Shown here: in pieces, positions 12,332 through 25,130 of the stretch
How positions within the stretch are numbered: position 1 is the first letter of the stretch
How the letters are laid out: each line of letters opens with the position of its first letter
Assembly: GCA_031761405.1 (NCBI GenBank)
Contig: JASEVX010000008.1
Coordinates: 70,001,717 to 70,065,716, forward strand
Source of the DNA: Serripes groenlandicus
Lineage: Eukaryota; Mollusca; Bivalvia; Cardiida; Cardiidae
DNA length: 64,000 nucleotides
Direction of reading: 5' to 3'
Translations under genes and position numbers: made by a program
Notes under the pieces: generated by a model
What the model saw: the letters and a program-made list of their open reading frames with translations, nothing else
Databases searched by the model: none
Told to the model about the DNA's origin: nothing

Positions 12332-12608
12332 GTAAGTTAGCCTTTGTTTTTCCACTTTCAACTCTACATCGATGTTAAAACCTTATTACTGTGTCAGTAT
12401 AGTTAATGTAATTGTATAGAAGTAACTTGTTTCATTTGTATACTGTCTTAATACTCTTATGACCATCTGTTGGTTTGTCTTAGTGAAGTCGTAAGTTCGA
12501 ACCAACTGATTGTCATAAATAAGTTAGACATAACCAGTCTTATTATTATTTATATAAAAGGTATTTTCATTACATGTAATTAGTAAGTTTATTTATTTCT
12601 TTTTACAG

Positions 12609-13035
12609 ATGTAATGCACTCTTCGTACATCTGGAATAAACTATTTTAACCAACCGAGGAATTCCATTTTACTTTAGTAACCACCCCAATAGGTTACATT
12701 TAAACAACTGAAATGAAACCATTCTTCACAATTTGAACACTCGATCATTGTGGAATTCAAGTCATCATGAAGCAATCTACACTAGTACAGTTTCCTTTAC
12801 AATTGCAAAAATTTACTGTAAACTTTACACAACTAGAGACATGTTTTTATATGTCCCGACACAACTTTCCATACTTGGTAGCAATAAGAAAAGACAATTC
12901 ATGAAAGACAACTCGGGAAAAGTATGTGGTTCTAAATCTCGCAGCTTTAATTGACTGTTGATTGAGTTGAACAATTTAATCAATAATTGTACGTTTCAGG
13001 AGACAATCCAATAAAGGCTGTGTACGTGGTAAGAG
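12609..13035 (+). other. candidate terminal exon with polyadenylation signal
   Basis: It follows a strong acceptor, a pyrimidine-rich TTTATTTCTTTTTACAG ending at 12,608. AATAAA lies at 13,010-13,015. An open frame of about 70 codons from 12,733 lacks an ATG at its start and resembles nothing I know. The approximate end is set about 20 bases after AATAAA. Confidence 0.25.
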
Positions 13036-13344
13036 ATTCTACGAAAATGTATAAAAACATCTATATAACTTCATTTATAAGAGTTTTGTTTCTATGGCAG
13101 CAGTTGAACTCTGGTTGTGATTGAAAACAGAATAAAAGTAACTATTTTATTTGATTAACATATATATGCAGATCATTGATTATAAAAGTTCCTTTTCATA
13201 AAATTATTCCATGAATTATTTTTTTGATATGTTTGAACAAGGGCTTGTTTTTATAGTAACAAGCATGTATTGAATCAATTAAGCCACGTCATTAGATAAC
13301 AATTCAACCTTTGCATGATTCTTAGCTGGACTCCTACTTAAAAA

Positions 13345-13500
13345 GATCATTGCAAAAAGGAGTAATTCCTATGATAAGCCAATTCTCCTTTTGTCACAAT
13401 GTTTTCAAATGTTCACTGCTGCACAGGCGTCAAACTGCAGGTGGGATAGGGTTAACTACTGTATGGGAGATGCCCCTTAACCCTTTCCAACATACAATAA
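13345..13500. mobile_element. foldback MITE remnants (CCCTTTCC / CAAAAGGAGAA family)
   Basis: GCAAAAAGGAGTAATTCC and TTCTCCTTTTGTCACAATG face each other as an imperfect hairpin, followed by CTGCTGCACAGGCGTC and GGGTTAAC. A second start, TTAACCCTTTCCAACATACA, lies at about 13,481. These match the better preserved copies at 34,066 and 38,252. Confidence 0.6.
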
Positions 13501-13992
13501 TTCTTAAACAGACAACTGAATACATATTAGTTAAAATATAGAAATCTTTATCAATGAAAATATTATTTTTGCTCATGAATCATAAGCAATTTCTTATTTT
13601 TAGCTCAATTGTGATCTTCTTTAGTCCGGCGTCTGGCAATTTCTTCTCCTCAGTAACCATTGGGTCAATGAGGATGAAAAATCACAGAAAGCAACCTCTC
13701 AATGACCTCACCAGAATTCCTTCAAATTTTTTGGATCCATGCAGAATTCTGGTTTCCATGGCAACGAAACAAAAAGAACTTTAAAATTCTTCTTCTCCCA
13801 AACTCGTTGCTTGATTTTCAAATCATTTTGTAGTAATGTTCCTTGGATGACTCGCTATCAGATTCCTTTCAAGCCATTTTGATAAATAAAAAAACCATGG
13901 CTGCCAGCGGCCACAGGGCGGTGCTATTTTGCCTTATATGGCTTAAGTGAAAACTTAAGAAATCTTCTCCTCCAGAAGTGTTTGGCTGATTT

Positions 13993-15340
13993 TTAGCTCT
14001 ACTGGCCAAAGGCCAGAAGGGCTTATGTCGTGGCGATGTGTCCGTCGTCCGTGCGTGCGTGCGTCCGTGCGTCCGTGCGTCCGTAAACAATTTCTTGTTA
14101 ACACAATACAGTCTTCACTTTTGATTGTATCTCAACCAAACTTATACAGTAGTTAGATATCCATAAGAGCTCGGTTCCTTTCGAAAACCAGCCAGATCCG
14201 CCCATGTATGACTGGATTATGGCCCTTGAAATGGTCAAAATTGCTATAAAAGAGCTTGTTAACACGATACAGTCTTCATGTTTGATTGTATCTCAACCAA
14301 ACTTATACAGTAGTTAGATATCCATGAGAGCTCGGTTCCTTTCGAAAACCAGCCAGATCCGCCCATGCATGACTGGATTATGGCCCTTGAAATGGTCAAA
14401 ATTGCTATAAAAGACCTTGTTAACACGATACAGTCTTCACTTTTAATTGTATCTCAACCAAACTTATACAGTAGTTAGATATTCATGAGAGCTCGGTTCC
14501 TTTCGAAAACCAGCCAGATCCGCCCATGCAAGACTGGATTATGGCCCTTGAAATGGTCAAAATTGCTATAAAACAGCTTGTTAACACGATACAGTCTTCA
14601 CTTTTGATTGTATCTCAACTAAACTTATACAGTAGTTAGATATCTATGAGAGCTCGGTTCCTTTTGAAAACCAGTCAGATCCGCCCATGCAAGACTGGAT
14701 TATGGCCCTTGAAATGGTCAAAATTGCTATAAAAGAGCTTGTTAACACGATACAGTCTTCACGTTTGATTGTATCTCAACCAAACTTATACAGTAGTTAG
14801 ATATCCATGAGAGCTCGGTTCCTTTTGAAAACCAGCCAGATCCGCCCATGCATGACTGGATTATGGCCCTTGAAATGGTCAAAATTGCTATAAAAGAACT
14901 TTTTAACACGATACAGTCTTCACTTTTGATTGTATCTCAACCAAACTTATACAGTAGTAAGATATCCATGAGAGCTCGGTTCCTTTCCTAAACCAGCCAG
15001 ATCTGCCCATGCAAGACTGGATTATGGCCCTTGAAATTGTCCAAATTGCTATAATTGAGCATGTGAACACAATAGAGGCTCCATTTACTATCTGATCTTC
15101 ACCAAACTTAGATAGTAGTTAAATATTGATGAGAGCTTGGTTCCTTTTGAAAACCAGCTAGATCCGCCCATGCAAGACTGGATTATGGCCCATGAAATTG
15201 TAAAAATTGCTATAATACAGCTTGTGAACACAAAAGAGCCTCCATTTACTATCCGATCTTCACCATACATACATGCTCTGGATTGAAAATGACCAAAGAA
15301 CCATACCAGTAGAGCATAGGCCCTCATGGGCCTCTTGTTT
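13993..15340 (+). mobile_element. family-B HINE-like element nested in A2
   Basis: The head is TAGCTCTACTGGCCAAAGGC with a CTGGCC-AAA-GGCCAG hairpin, followed by a GTCC/GTGC microsatellite (14,040-14,085). The tail has CCAGTAGAGC, the inverse of GCTCTACTGG in the head, then the hairpin AGGCCCTCATGGGCCT and CTTGTTT. The insertion lies in a T run with no target duplication. No coding capacity. Confidence 0.85.
14093..15270 (+). repeat. 161-bp satellite core of the family-B element, ~7 units
   Basis: AACACGATACAG recurs at 14,261, 14,422 and 14,583, giving 161 bp. Each unit includes CAACCAAACTTATACAG, GAGAGCTCGGTTCC and TGACTGGATTATGGCCCTTG. The inner five units are very similar; the last two diverge toward the 3' end. 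Confidence 0.85.
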
Positions 15341-15490
15341 AAATAATTTTGTAGAAATTTTCTAGGATGACCCTCTATCAGATTCCTTCAAGTCTTGTTG
15401 ATTGGTCGAAAACTATGGCCACCAGGCGGCGGGGCTAAAGTGGGGAAAAAAATCAGGTGAGCGATCCAGGGCCATCATGGCCCTCTTGTT

Positions 15491-16928
15491 TCAATGTTCT
15501 TTTCAAATGTAGTCTGCTGCAAATGCATCCAAATGCTTCTGCCAGCGGTTACTTTTGTAACAGGCAAATTTTGTGGGCCACAAATTGATTATTTATTTCA
15601 ACTACATGATTCAAATCAGCATTGAATATAATAGCCTATTCTCTCTTTTTAAACTGCTTGTCTGATTCCTAGATAATTTGGTAGAAAAATTCCTTGGGTG
15701 AAAATCTATATTGGTTGAAAGAGATGGCAGCTAGGTGGAATCAGAAAAGGAGCAAAATGACAAAACTTTAAAAATCACTTTCTTATGAAAGTGCTCCTGA
15801 TTTCAAGATGATTTTAATAGAAATGTTCCTTCAGTGACATTCTACATAATTTGTTCCAAGTCATATTGATTGGTTGAAAAACACATCCCTCTGACAGCAT
15901 CAGAAAAGAGATGAAATGAAGTTATCTATACTATAGCTTCAAACGAATTTTGCATGGATATGAAAACTTCTTTATCACATATTCTTTGATCAACAGGAAG
16001 TGTTGAACGATCCATGAATAAAAATGTTCAAAGTCAAAAGCGTCGACTGGTTGAGTCATGATAAGGCGATCAACTCAATAAGAAGATCCTTTGAGCCCAT
16101 TATAAATTATAACAGTCCTTGAAAGAGAAGCACAGGACAGATCAGTTGCCAGCTGCCATGGGATTGTCTGTATTTATACAGAGATACAACTTTGTCACAG
16201 CAATGTTTATGATGTCTGACATCTTGCCTGTTCTGTCCCAGCTTTAAAAACCAATGCAGGTAAGAAAACGATCTATTTGCTATCATAAATATATCTTTGT
16301 AGGTGTTGATACTCCAATAGAAAAGGGAAATCATTTCATGCAATTGTTTATACTCATGCTGCTTTGATTCATGATGGTGAGTGGGCTTTATACAAGGCTG
16401 ATTTGACCCATGATGGTGAGGGGGCTATGTACAATGCTGTTTTGACCCTAGCTGGTGAGTAGAAGAAGTCGCATGGGTACACATCTTGGCTTTAAGGTGC
16501 GTGGTTCAGAAGCTCAAACCCTAGTTGATGTATGGCTGTCTGTATTGATGCTGCTCAGTGAGACAGGGCATCGACCCTCTTCTTTTGCATTGCCTGCATG
16601 AAATCTCGTTTTTATGTCAAAAATACACCAGTATTTTAATACCTGATATTTAATCTCAATACCCTTAATTCCATCCAGAAAAGAAGCTCGCGCAGCCTTG
16701 TGTAGCCCTCATGCCTGTGTGATATACACAGCCGCCGGTTAAATAGTGGTACACATGCTCAAACGTTGGAAGCAGCGAAAGTCTTAATAGATTTGGTTGA
16801 AATTTGTCTATACTAATTTGGATGTCGTAGAGGCCGTTTATTTTCGTTAACATTTTTTTCATCTCCATTAAATAAGTGTTGTCATTTAAATATGCTGTGT
16901 TCATGCCTTTACAAAGTGTCTATACATG
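15491..16928. other. non-coding stretch with decayed repeats
   Basis: 15,491-15,545 is a MITE fragment (TTTTCAAATG..GTCTGCTGCA). 15,640-15,960 is decayed family-A core (TTGATTGGTTGAAAAACA). 16,359-16,475 is a three-copy 39-bp tandem repeat built on CATGATGGTGAG. No gene is supported. Confidence 0.5.
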
Positions 16929-18627
16929 TTTAGCTCACCTATGCACAAAGTCCAAGGTGAGCTTTTGTGATCGCTCACCGTCCGTCGTCGTCGTCGTCGT
17001 CCGTCCGTTCACATTTTCCTACAAACGCCTTCTCCTCCTAAACCAATTAACCAAATTCAAAATAATTTTACAGAAATGTTCCTTTGGTGGATCTCTTTCA
17101 AACTTGTTCAAAGAATTCTATTCCATGCAAAACTTTGGCTGACACGGCAACAAAAAAGGGGAAATTAACCCAAACTTAAAAAATCTTCTTGTCCAAAAGT
17201 ACTGGCCCGATTTGAAAATTATTTTGCACAAATGTTTCTTGTGGTAGCTTCTACCAAGATTGTTCAAATATTTCCGATCCATTGAAAAACATGGCCGCCA
17301 GGGGCGAAGCTTGTTTTCCTTATATGTGCACAAATGTTCCTTGGGGTAGCTTCTACCAGGATTGTTCAAATATTTCCGATCCGTTGAAAAACATGGTCAC
17401 CAGGGGCGGAGCTTGTTTTCCTTATATGTGCATTGTTAAAACTTTAAAAAACTTCTTGTCCAAAAGTACGGGCCCGATCCCGATTTGAAAATTGTTTTGC
17501 ACAAATGTCCCTTGGGGCACCCTTTACCAAGATTGTTCAAATATTTCCAATCCGTTGAAAAACATGGCCACCAGGGGCGGAGCTTGTTTTCCTTATATGT
17601 GCATTGTTAAAACTTTAAAAAACTTCTTGTCCAAAAGTACGGGCCCGATTTGAAAATTATTTTGCACAAATGTCCCTTGGGGCACCCTTTACCAAGATTG
17701 TTCAAATATCTCCGATCCGTTGAAAAACATGGCCGCCAGAGGGCGGAGCTTGTTTTCCTTATATGTGCATTGTTAAAACTTTAAAAATCTTCTTGTCCAA
17801 AAGTACTGGTCCGATTTGAAAATTATTTTGCACAAATGTTCCTTGGGGCACCCTTTGACAAGATTGTTCAAATATTTCCGATCCGTTGAAAAACATGGCT
17901 ACCAGGGGGCGGAGCTTGTTCATAGACTCATATAGGGAAACACCTTTAAAAATCTTCTTGTCTAAGAGTAGAGGGCCCAGGCCTTTAATATTTGGTATGT
18001 AGCATCATATAGTGGACCTCTACCAAGATTGTTCAAATTATAGCCCTTGGGTCAAAATTAACCGTCCCTGGGGGTCACTTGTTTTACATAGACTCATAAA
18101 GGGAAAAAAATTAAAAAATCATCTTGTCTAAAAGTAGAAGGCCCAGGCCTTTTATATTTTGTATGTAGCATCATCTAGTAGACCCCTACCAAGATTGTTC
18201 AAATTATAGCACTTGGGTCAAAAATGGCCCCACCTGGGTTACTTGTTTTACATATACTCGAATAGGGAAAAACTTTAAAAATCTTGTCTAAAAGTTTAAT
18301 ATTTGAAATCTAACTTCATCTAGTGGACTTCTACCAAGATTGGTCAAATTATTATAGCCCTGGTCTCAAACATGGCTCCGACCTGGGGATCACTTGTTTT
18401 ACATAGACTTGTTACGGTAAACACTAAAAATATTCTTGTCCATTTGCCATGAATTTTCTTTGGGTGCCCCTCTACTAAGACTTCAAATTATTTTGATAGG
18501 ATGATAAACATGGCCACCAGGGGGTGTTGCTTGTTTTCCGTATATATGTATAGACAAAGAACAATGAAAACTTTTAATTTTGATTAAATCAGGTGAGCAA
18601 TATAGGACCATCATGGTCCTCTTGTTT
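16929..18627 (+). mobile_element. family-A-like element, divergent subfamily (A3)
   Basis: The head is TTTAGCTCACCTATGCACAA with CCAAGGTGAGC, then a (GTC)n microsatellite at about 16,980-17,010. The core has about nine ~180-bp units with TTCTTGTCCAAAAGTAC, CCAAGATTGTTCAAAT and AACATGGCCGCCAGGGGCGG. The tail is AATCAGGTGAGCAATATA, a GGACCATCATGGTCC hairpin and TCTTGTTT. The hairpin stem carries compensating changes relative to A1 (GGGCC/GGCCC versus GGACC/GGTCC), so pairing is preserved although the bases differ. Confidence 0.8.
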
Positions 18628-19551
18628 AATTTCATTTTACTACAGGTTTGGCACTTGGCAGTGTGTCTATACAGATTTGAATTGATTTTTCTACCGGTTC
18701 GACAAAGTGCCTATACAGATTTGAATGATACAGGTTTGCCTTCATGTAAAAAGAAGTCTTTACCGATTTAGGTCTCAACTCATGTAGTCTCTCAGTCTTT
18801 AATATTTGTTGAAAACTATCTATATAGATCTAAGAGGACACTAGTTACTCGTTAGTCATTTTAAAATGCGTGTCTATACAGATTTGAATTTGATTTTTCA
18901 AAAGGTTCAACAGTATGTCTATACAGATCGGAATTTGATTGTTCAATAGGTTCGACAGTGTGTCTATACAGATTTGAATTTGATTTTTCAATAGGTTTGA
19001 CAGTGTATCTATACAGATTTGAATTAGATTTTTCAAAAGGTTCGACAGTGTGTCTATACAGATTTGAATTGAATTTTTCAATAGGTTCAACAGTGTGTCT
19101 ATACAGATTTGAATTTCATTTTACTACAGGTTTGGGAGGTGTCTATACAGGTTTGAATTTGATTTTTCTACCGGTTCGACAGAGTGTCTATACAGATTTG
19201 AATTGGATTTTTAATAGGTTTGGCAGTGTATCTATACAGATTTGAATTGGATTTTTCAAAAGGTTTGACAGTGCGTCTATACAGATTTGAATTTCATTTT
19301 ACTACAGGTTCGGCAGTTTGTCTATACAGGTTTGAATTTCATTTTTCTACCGGTTCGACAGAGTGTCTATACAGATTTGTATGTCATTTTAATACAGGTT
19401 CAACTTCATCTCAAAAGAAGTCTTTACCGATTAAGGTCTCAACTTATGTAGTCTTCAGTATTTGTTATAAACTGTCTATATAGATCTAACAGGACACAAT
19501 ATACTTGCTAGACATTTTAAAATGCGTGTCTATACATATTTGACTTTGTTT

Positions 19552-20925
19552 TTATACCCCCCGGCAAACAAAGTTTGGGGGGGTATATAGGAATCACCCT
19601 GTCTGTCCGTCTGTCTGTCCGTCTGTCTGTCTGTCTGTCTGTCCGTATGTCCACATTTCTTGTAAGCACTACTCCTCCTAAACGGCTCAATGGATTTGGT
19701 TCAAACTTTACATGAAGGTTACACATCATATGTAGATATGCATGAAGGAAGATCACACGCCTCGGACTCTTCCAAGGGGAGATAATTTAACTTAGAGGTT
19801 ATCTGCGAGGGACTCCTGTGCACATACCTCCACATTTCTTGTAAGCACTACTCCTCCTAAACGGCTCAATGGATTTGGTTCAAACTTTACATGAAGGTTA
19901 CACATCATATGTAGATATGCATGAAGGAAGATCATATGCCTCGGATTCTTCCAAGGGCAGATAATTCAACTTAGAGGTTACCTGCGAGGGACTCCTGTGC
20001 ACATACCTCCACATTTCTTGTAAGCACTACTCCTCCTAAACGGCTCAATGGATTTGGGTCAAACTTTACATGAAGGTTACACATCATATGTAGATATGCA
20101 TAAAGGAAGATCATATGCCTCGGATTCTTCCAAGGGCAGATAATTCAACTTAGAGGTTACCTGCGAGGGACTCCTGTGCACATACCTCCACATTTCTTGT
20201 AAGCACTACTCCTCCTAAACGTCTCAATGGATTTGGTTCAAACTTTACATGAAGGTTACACATCATATGTAGATATGCATGAAGGAAGATCATACGCCTC
20301 GGATTCTTCCAAGGGCAGATAATTTAACTTAGAGGTTACCTGCGAGGGACTCCTGTGCACATACCTCCACATTTCTTGTAAGCACTACTCCTCCTAAACG
20401 GCTCAATGGATTTGGTTCAAACTTTACATGAAGGTTACACATCATATGTAGATATGCATGAAGGAAGATCATACGCCTCAGATTCTTCCAAGGGCAGATA
20501 ATTCAACTTAGAGGTTACCTGCGAGGGACTCCTGTGCACATACCTCCACATCTCTTGTAAGCACTACTCCTCCTAAACGGCTCAATGGATTTGGTTCAAA
20601 CTTTACATGAAGGTTACACATCATATGTAGATATGCATGAAGGAAGATCATACGCCTCGGATTCTTCCAAGGGCAGATAATTCAACTTAGAGGTTGCCTG
20701 CGAGGGACTCCTGTGCACATACCTCTACATTTCTTGTAAGCACTACTGAGTCAAACTGTATATGAAGGCTACACATTATATGTAGATATGCATGAAGGAA
20801 GATTTTTCTCCTCAGATTCTTCCAAGGGAAGATAAGCAAAGTAGAAACTTTACCAATGTATCCGATGCTTTGGGAGGGGAGCGGGGGGGTATTCTTTAGT
20901 GAGCTTTGCTCACAGTATTTCTAGT
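19552..20925 (+). mobile_element. HINE-like element with TATACCCC head (family G, copy 1)
   Basis: The head TATACCCCCCGGCAAACAAA closes with GTTTGGGGGGGTATA into a hairpin, followed by (TGTC)n. The core has about 6.5 units of 179 bp (CCACATTTCTTGT at 19,651, 19,830, 20,009). The tail is GGGGGGGTATTCTTTA, the hairpin GTGAGCTTTGCTCAC, then AGTATTTCTAGTT. It is inserted in a T run of the 45-bp array with no visible duplication. Confidence 0.85.
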
Positions 20926-22216
20926 TTCAATAGGTTTGACAGTGTTTCTATACAGATTTGAATTGAATTTTTCAATTGGTTCCACAGTGTGTCTAAACAG
21001 ATTTGATTTTTTAATATGTTCAACAGTGTGTCTAAACATATTTGAATTGAATTTTTCAATAGGTTCGACAGTGTGTCTATACAGATTTTAATTTCATTTT
21101 ACTACAGGTTCGGCAGTGTGTCTATACAGGTTTGAATTTGATTTTTCTACCGGTTCGACAGAGTGTCTATACAGATTTGAATGTCATTTTAATACAGATT
21201 CGACTTCATGTCAAAAGAAGTTTTTACCGATTAAGGGCTCAACTCATGTAGTTTCGACAGTGTGTTTATACAGATTTGAATTTGATTTTTCAATAGGGTT
21301 GACAGTGTTTCTATACAGATTTGAATTGAATTTTTCAATAGGTTTACCAGTGTGTCAATACAGATTGAATTGAATTTTTCAATAGGGTTGACAGTGTTTC
21401 TATACAGATTTGAATTTGATTTTTCAATAGGTTGGACAGTGTGTCTAAACAGATTTGAATTTGATTTTTCAATAGGTTCTACAGTGTGTCTATAAAGAAT
21501 TGAATGTTTTAATAGGTTCCACAGTGTGTCTATACAGATTTGAATTTGATTTTTCAATAGGTTCACCAGTGTGTCAATACAGATTGTATTGAATTTTTCA
21601 ATGGGTTCGACAGTGTGTCTATACATATTTGAATTTGATTTTTTTAATAGGTTGGACAGTGTGTTTATACAGATTTGAATTTGATTTTTCAATAGGTTCA
21701 ACAGTGTCTATACAGATTGAATTGAATTTTTCAAAAGGTTCAACAGTATGTCTATACAGATCGGAATTTGATTTTTCAATTGGTTCCACAGTGTGTCTAA
21801 ACAGATTTGAATTTTTAATAGGTTCAACAGTGTGTCTAAACATATTTGAATTGAATTTTTCAATAGGTTCGACAGTGTGTCTATACAAATTTTAATTTCA
21901 TTGTACTACAGGTTCGGCAGTGTGTCAATACAGGTTTGAATTTGATTTTTCTACCGGTTCGACAGAGTGTCTATACAGATTTGAATGTCATTTTAATACA
22001 GGTTTGACTTCATGTCAAAAGAAGTTTTAACCGATTAAGGGCTCAACTCATGTAGTTTCAACAGTGTGTTTATACAGATTTGAATTTGATTTTTCGATAG
22101 GTTTGACAGTGTTTCTATACAGATTTGAATTGAATTTTTCAATAGGTTGGACAGTGTGTCTATACAGATTTGAATTTGATTTTTCTACCGGTTCGACAGA
22201 GTGTCTATACAGATTT

Positions 22217-22290
22217 GAATGTCATTATACCCCCCGGCAAACAAAGTTTGGGGGGGTATATAGGAATCACCCTGTCTGTCCGTCTGTCCA

Positions 22291-22332
<42 letters not shown>

Positions 22333-23971
22333 CGTATGTCCACATTTCTTGTAAGCACTACTCCTCCTAAACGGCTCAATGGATTTGGTTCAAACTTTAC
22401 ATGAAGGTTACACATCATATGTAGATATGCATGAAGGAAGATCATATGCCTCGGATTCTTCCAAGGGCAGATAATTCAACTTAGAGGTTACCTGCGAGGG
22501 ACTCCTGTGCACATACCTCCACATTTCTTGTAAGCACTACTCCTCCTAAACGGCTCAATGGATTTGGGTCAAACTTTACATGAAGGTTACACATCATATG
22601 TAGATATGCATAAAGGAAGATCATATGCCTCGGATTCTTCCAAGGGCAGATAATTCAACTTAGAGGTTACCTGCGAGGGACTCCTGTGCACATACCTCCA
22701 CATTTCTTGTAAGCACTACTCCTCCTAAACGTCTCAATGGATTTGGTTCAAACTTTACATGAAGGTTACACATCATATGTAGATATGCATGAAGAAAGAT
22801 CATACGCCTCGGATTCTTCCAAGGGCAGATAATTTAACTTAGAGGTTACCTGCGAGGGACTCCTGTGCACATACCTCCACATTTCTTGTAAGCACTACTC
22901 CTCCTAAACGGCTCAATGGATTTGGTTCAAACTTTACATGAAGGTTACACATCATATGTAGATATGCATGAAGGAAGATCATACGCCTCGGATTCTTCCA
23001 AGGGCAGATAATTCAACTTAGAGGTTACCTGCGAGGGACTCCTGTGCACATACCTCCACATCTCTTGTAAGCACTACTCCTCCTAAATGGCTCAATGGAT
23101 TTGGGTCAAACTTTACATGAAGGTTACACATCATATGTAGATATGCATGAAGGAAGATCATACGCCTCGGATTCTTCCAAGGGCAGATAATTTAACTTAG
23201 AGGTTACCTGCGAGGGACTCCTGTGCACATACCTCCACATTTCTTGTAAGCACTACTCCTCCTAAACGGCTCAATGGATTTGGTTCAAACTTTACATGAA
23301 GGTTACACATCATATGTAGATATGCATGAAGGAAGATCATACGCCTCGGATTCTTCCAAGGGCAGATAATTCAACTTAGAGGTTACCTGCGAGGGACTCC
23401 TGTGCACATACCTCCACATCTCTTGTAAGCACTACTCCTCCTAAATGGCTCAATGGATTTGGGTCAAACTTTACATGAAGGTTACACATCATATGTAGAT
23501 ATGCATGAAGGAAGATCATATGTATCGGATTCTTCCAAGGGCAGATAATTCAACTTAGAGGTTACCTGCGAGGGACTCCTGTGCACATACCTCCACATTT
23601 CTTGTAAGCACTACTCCTCTTAAACGGCTCAATGGATTTGGTTCAAACTTTACATGAAGGTTACACATCATATGTAGATATGCATGAAGGAAGATCATAC
23701 GCCTCGGATTCTTCCAAGGGCAGATAATTCAACTTAGAGGTTGCCTGCGAGGGACTCCTGTGCACATACCTCTACATTTCTTGTAAGCACTACTGAGTCA
23801 AACTGTATATGAAGGCTACACATTATATGTAGATATGCATGAAGGAAGATTTTTCTCCTCAGATTCTTCCAAGGGAAGATAAGCAAAGTAGAAACTTTAC
23901 CAATGTATCCGATGCTTTGGGAGGGGAGCGGGGGGTATTCTTTAGTGAGCTTTGCTCACAGTATTTCTAGT
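22217..23971 (+). mobile_element. family-G element, copy 2
   Basis: Same head, core and tail as the copy at 19,552, with about 8.5 units of 179 bp and a longer (TGTC)n tract at 22,270-22,332. Identity to copy 1 is very high by eye. It sits at a different phase of the minisatellite (after GAATGTCAT, before TATTACAGGTTCGG), so it is not simply a co-duplicate of copy 1. Its extra length is mostly two additional core units. Confidence 0.85.
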
Positions 23972-25130
23972 TATTACAGGTTCGGCAGTGTGTCTATACA
24001 GATTTGAATTTGATTTTTTAATAGTTTAGACAGTGTGTCTACAGATTTGAATTGAATTTTTCAATAGGTCTGACAGTCTGTCTATACAGATTTAAATTGG
24101 ATTTTTCTACAGGTTCAACAGAGTGTCTATACAGCTTTGATTTAGGTCTAAACTCATGTAGTCTCTCAGGCTTTAATATTTATTGAAAACTGTCTATATA
24201 CATCTAAGAGGATACTAGTTACTCGCTAGACATTTTAAAATGTGTGTCTAAACAGATTTAAATTTGATCTTTCCGTAGGTTCATCAGTGTGTCTATACAG
24301 ATTTGAATTTGATTTTTCTTTTTCAACAGGTTAGACACTGTGTGTATATATATTTGAATCTGATTCTTCAGTAGTTTCGATAGTGTGTCTATTAAGATTT
24401 GAATTTGATTTTTAATAGGTCCGACAGCGTGTCTATACATATTTGAATTTGATTTTTCAATAGGTTCGACAGTGTCTATACAGATTTGAATTGAATTTTT
24501 AAATAGGTTCGGCAGTGTGTCTATACAGATTTTTAATTTATTTTTATTACAGGTTCGGCAGTGTGTCTATACAGATTTGAATTTAATTTTGTTAAAAAAG
24601 TTGACAATGTTTCTATACAGATTTGAATTTGATTTTTTAATAGTTTAGACAGTGTGTCTACAGATTTGAATTGAATTTTTCAATAGGTCCGACAGTGTTT
24701 TTATACAAATTTTAATTTTAATTTTACTTCAGGTTTGGCAGTGTGTCTATACAGATTTAAATTGGATTTTTCTACAGGTTCGAGAGAGTGTCTATACAGC
24801 TTTGATTTAGGTCTAAACTCATGTAGTCTCTCAGGCTTTAATATTTGTTGAAAACTGTCTATATACATCTAAGAGGATACTAGTTACTCGCTAGTCATTT
24901 TAAAATGTGTGTCTAAACAGATTTAAATTTGATCTTTCCGTAGGTTCATCAGTGTGTCTATACAGATTTGAATTTGATTTTTCTTTTTCAACAGGTTAGA
25001 CAGTGTGTGTATATATATTTGAATTTGATTCTTCAATAGTTTCGATAGTGTGTCTATTAAGATTTGAATTTGATTTTTCCATAAGTTTGACATTGTATCT
25101 ATACATATTTGAATTTGTTTTTAGCTCGCC

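Larger units (their letters stand above)
13597..15490 (+). mobile_element. family-A element (copy A2), split by a family-B insertion
   Basis: A degenerate head (TTTTTAGCTCAATTGTGATC) leads into the TTCTTCTCCTCAGTAACCA module and ~180-bp core sequence. The 3' end is TCAGGTGAGCGATCC, the hairpin GGGCCATCATGGCCC and CTCTTGTTT. At 13,993 the core stops after GCTGATTTTT and resumes after 15,340 with AAATAATTTTGTAG, so removing the insert restores a continuous core unit. Confidence 0.8.

Noticed and set aside
12470..12515. tRNA-like AAGTTCGAACC motif
   Set aside because: A B-box-like match alone, with no A box or acceptor stem at the right distance.
21231..21888. 156- and 89-codon minus-strand frames
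   Set aside because: They are translations of the 45-bp minisatellite (15 codons per unit) and have no non-repetitive part.
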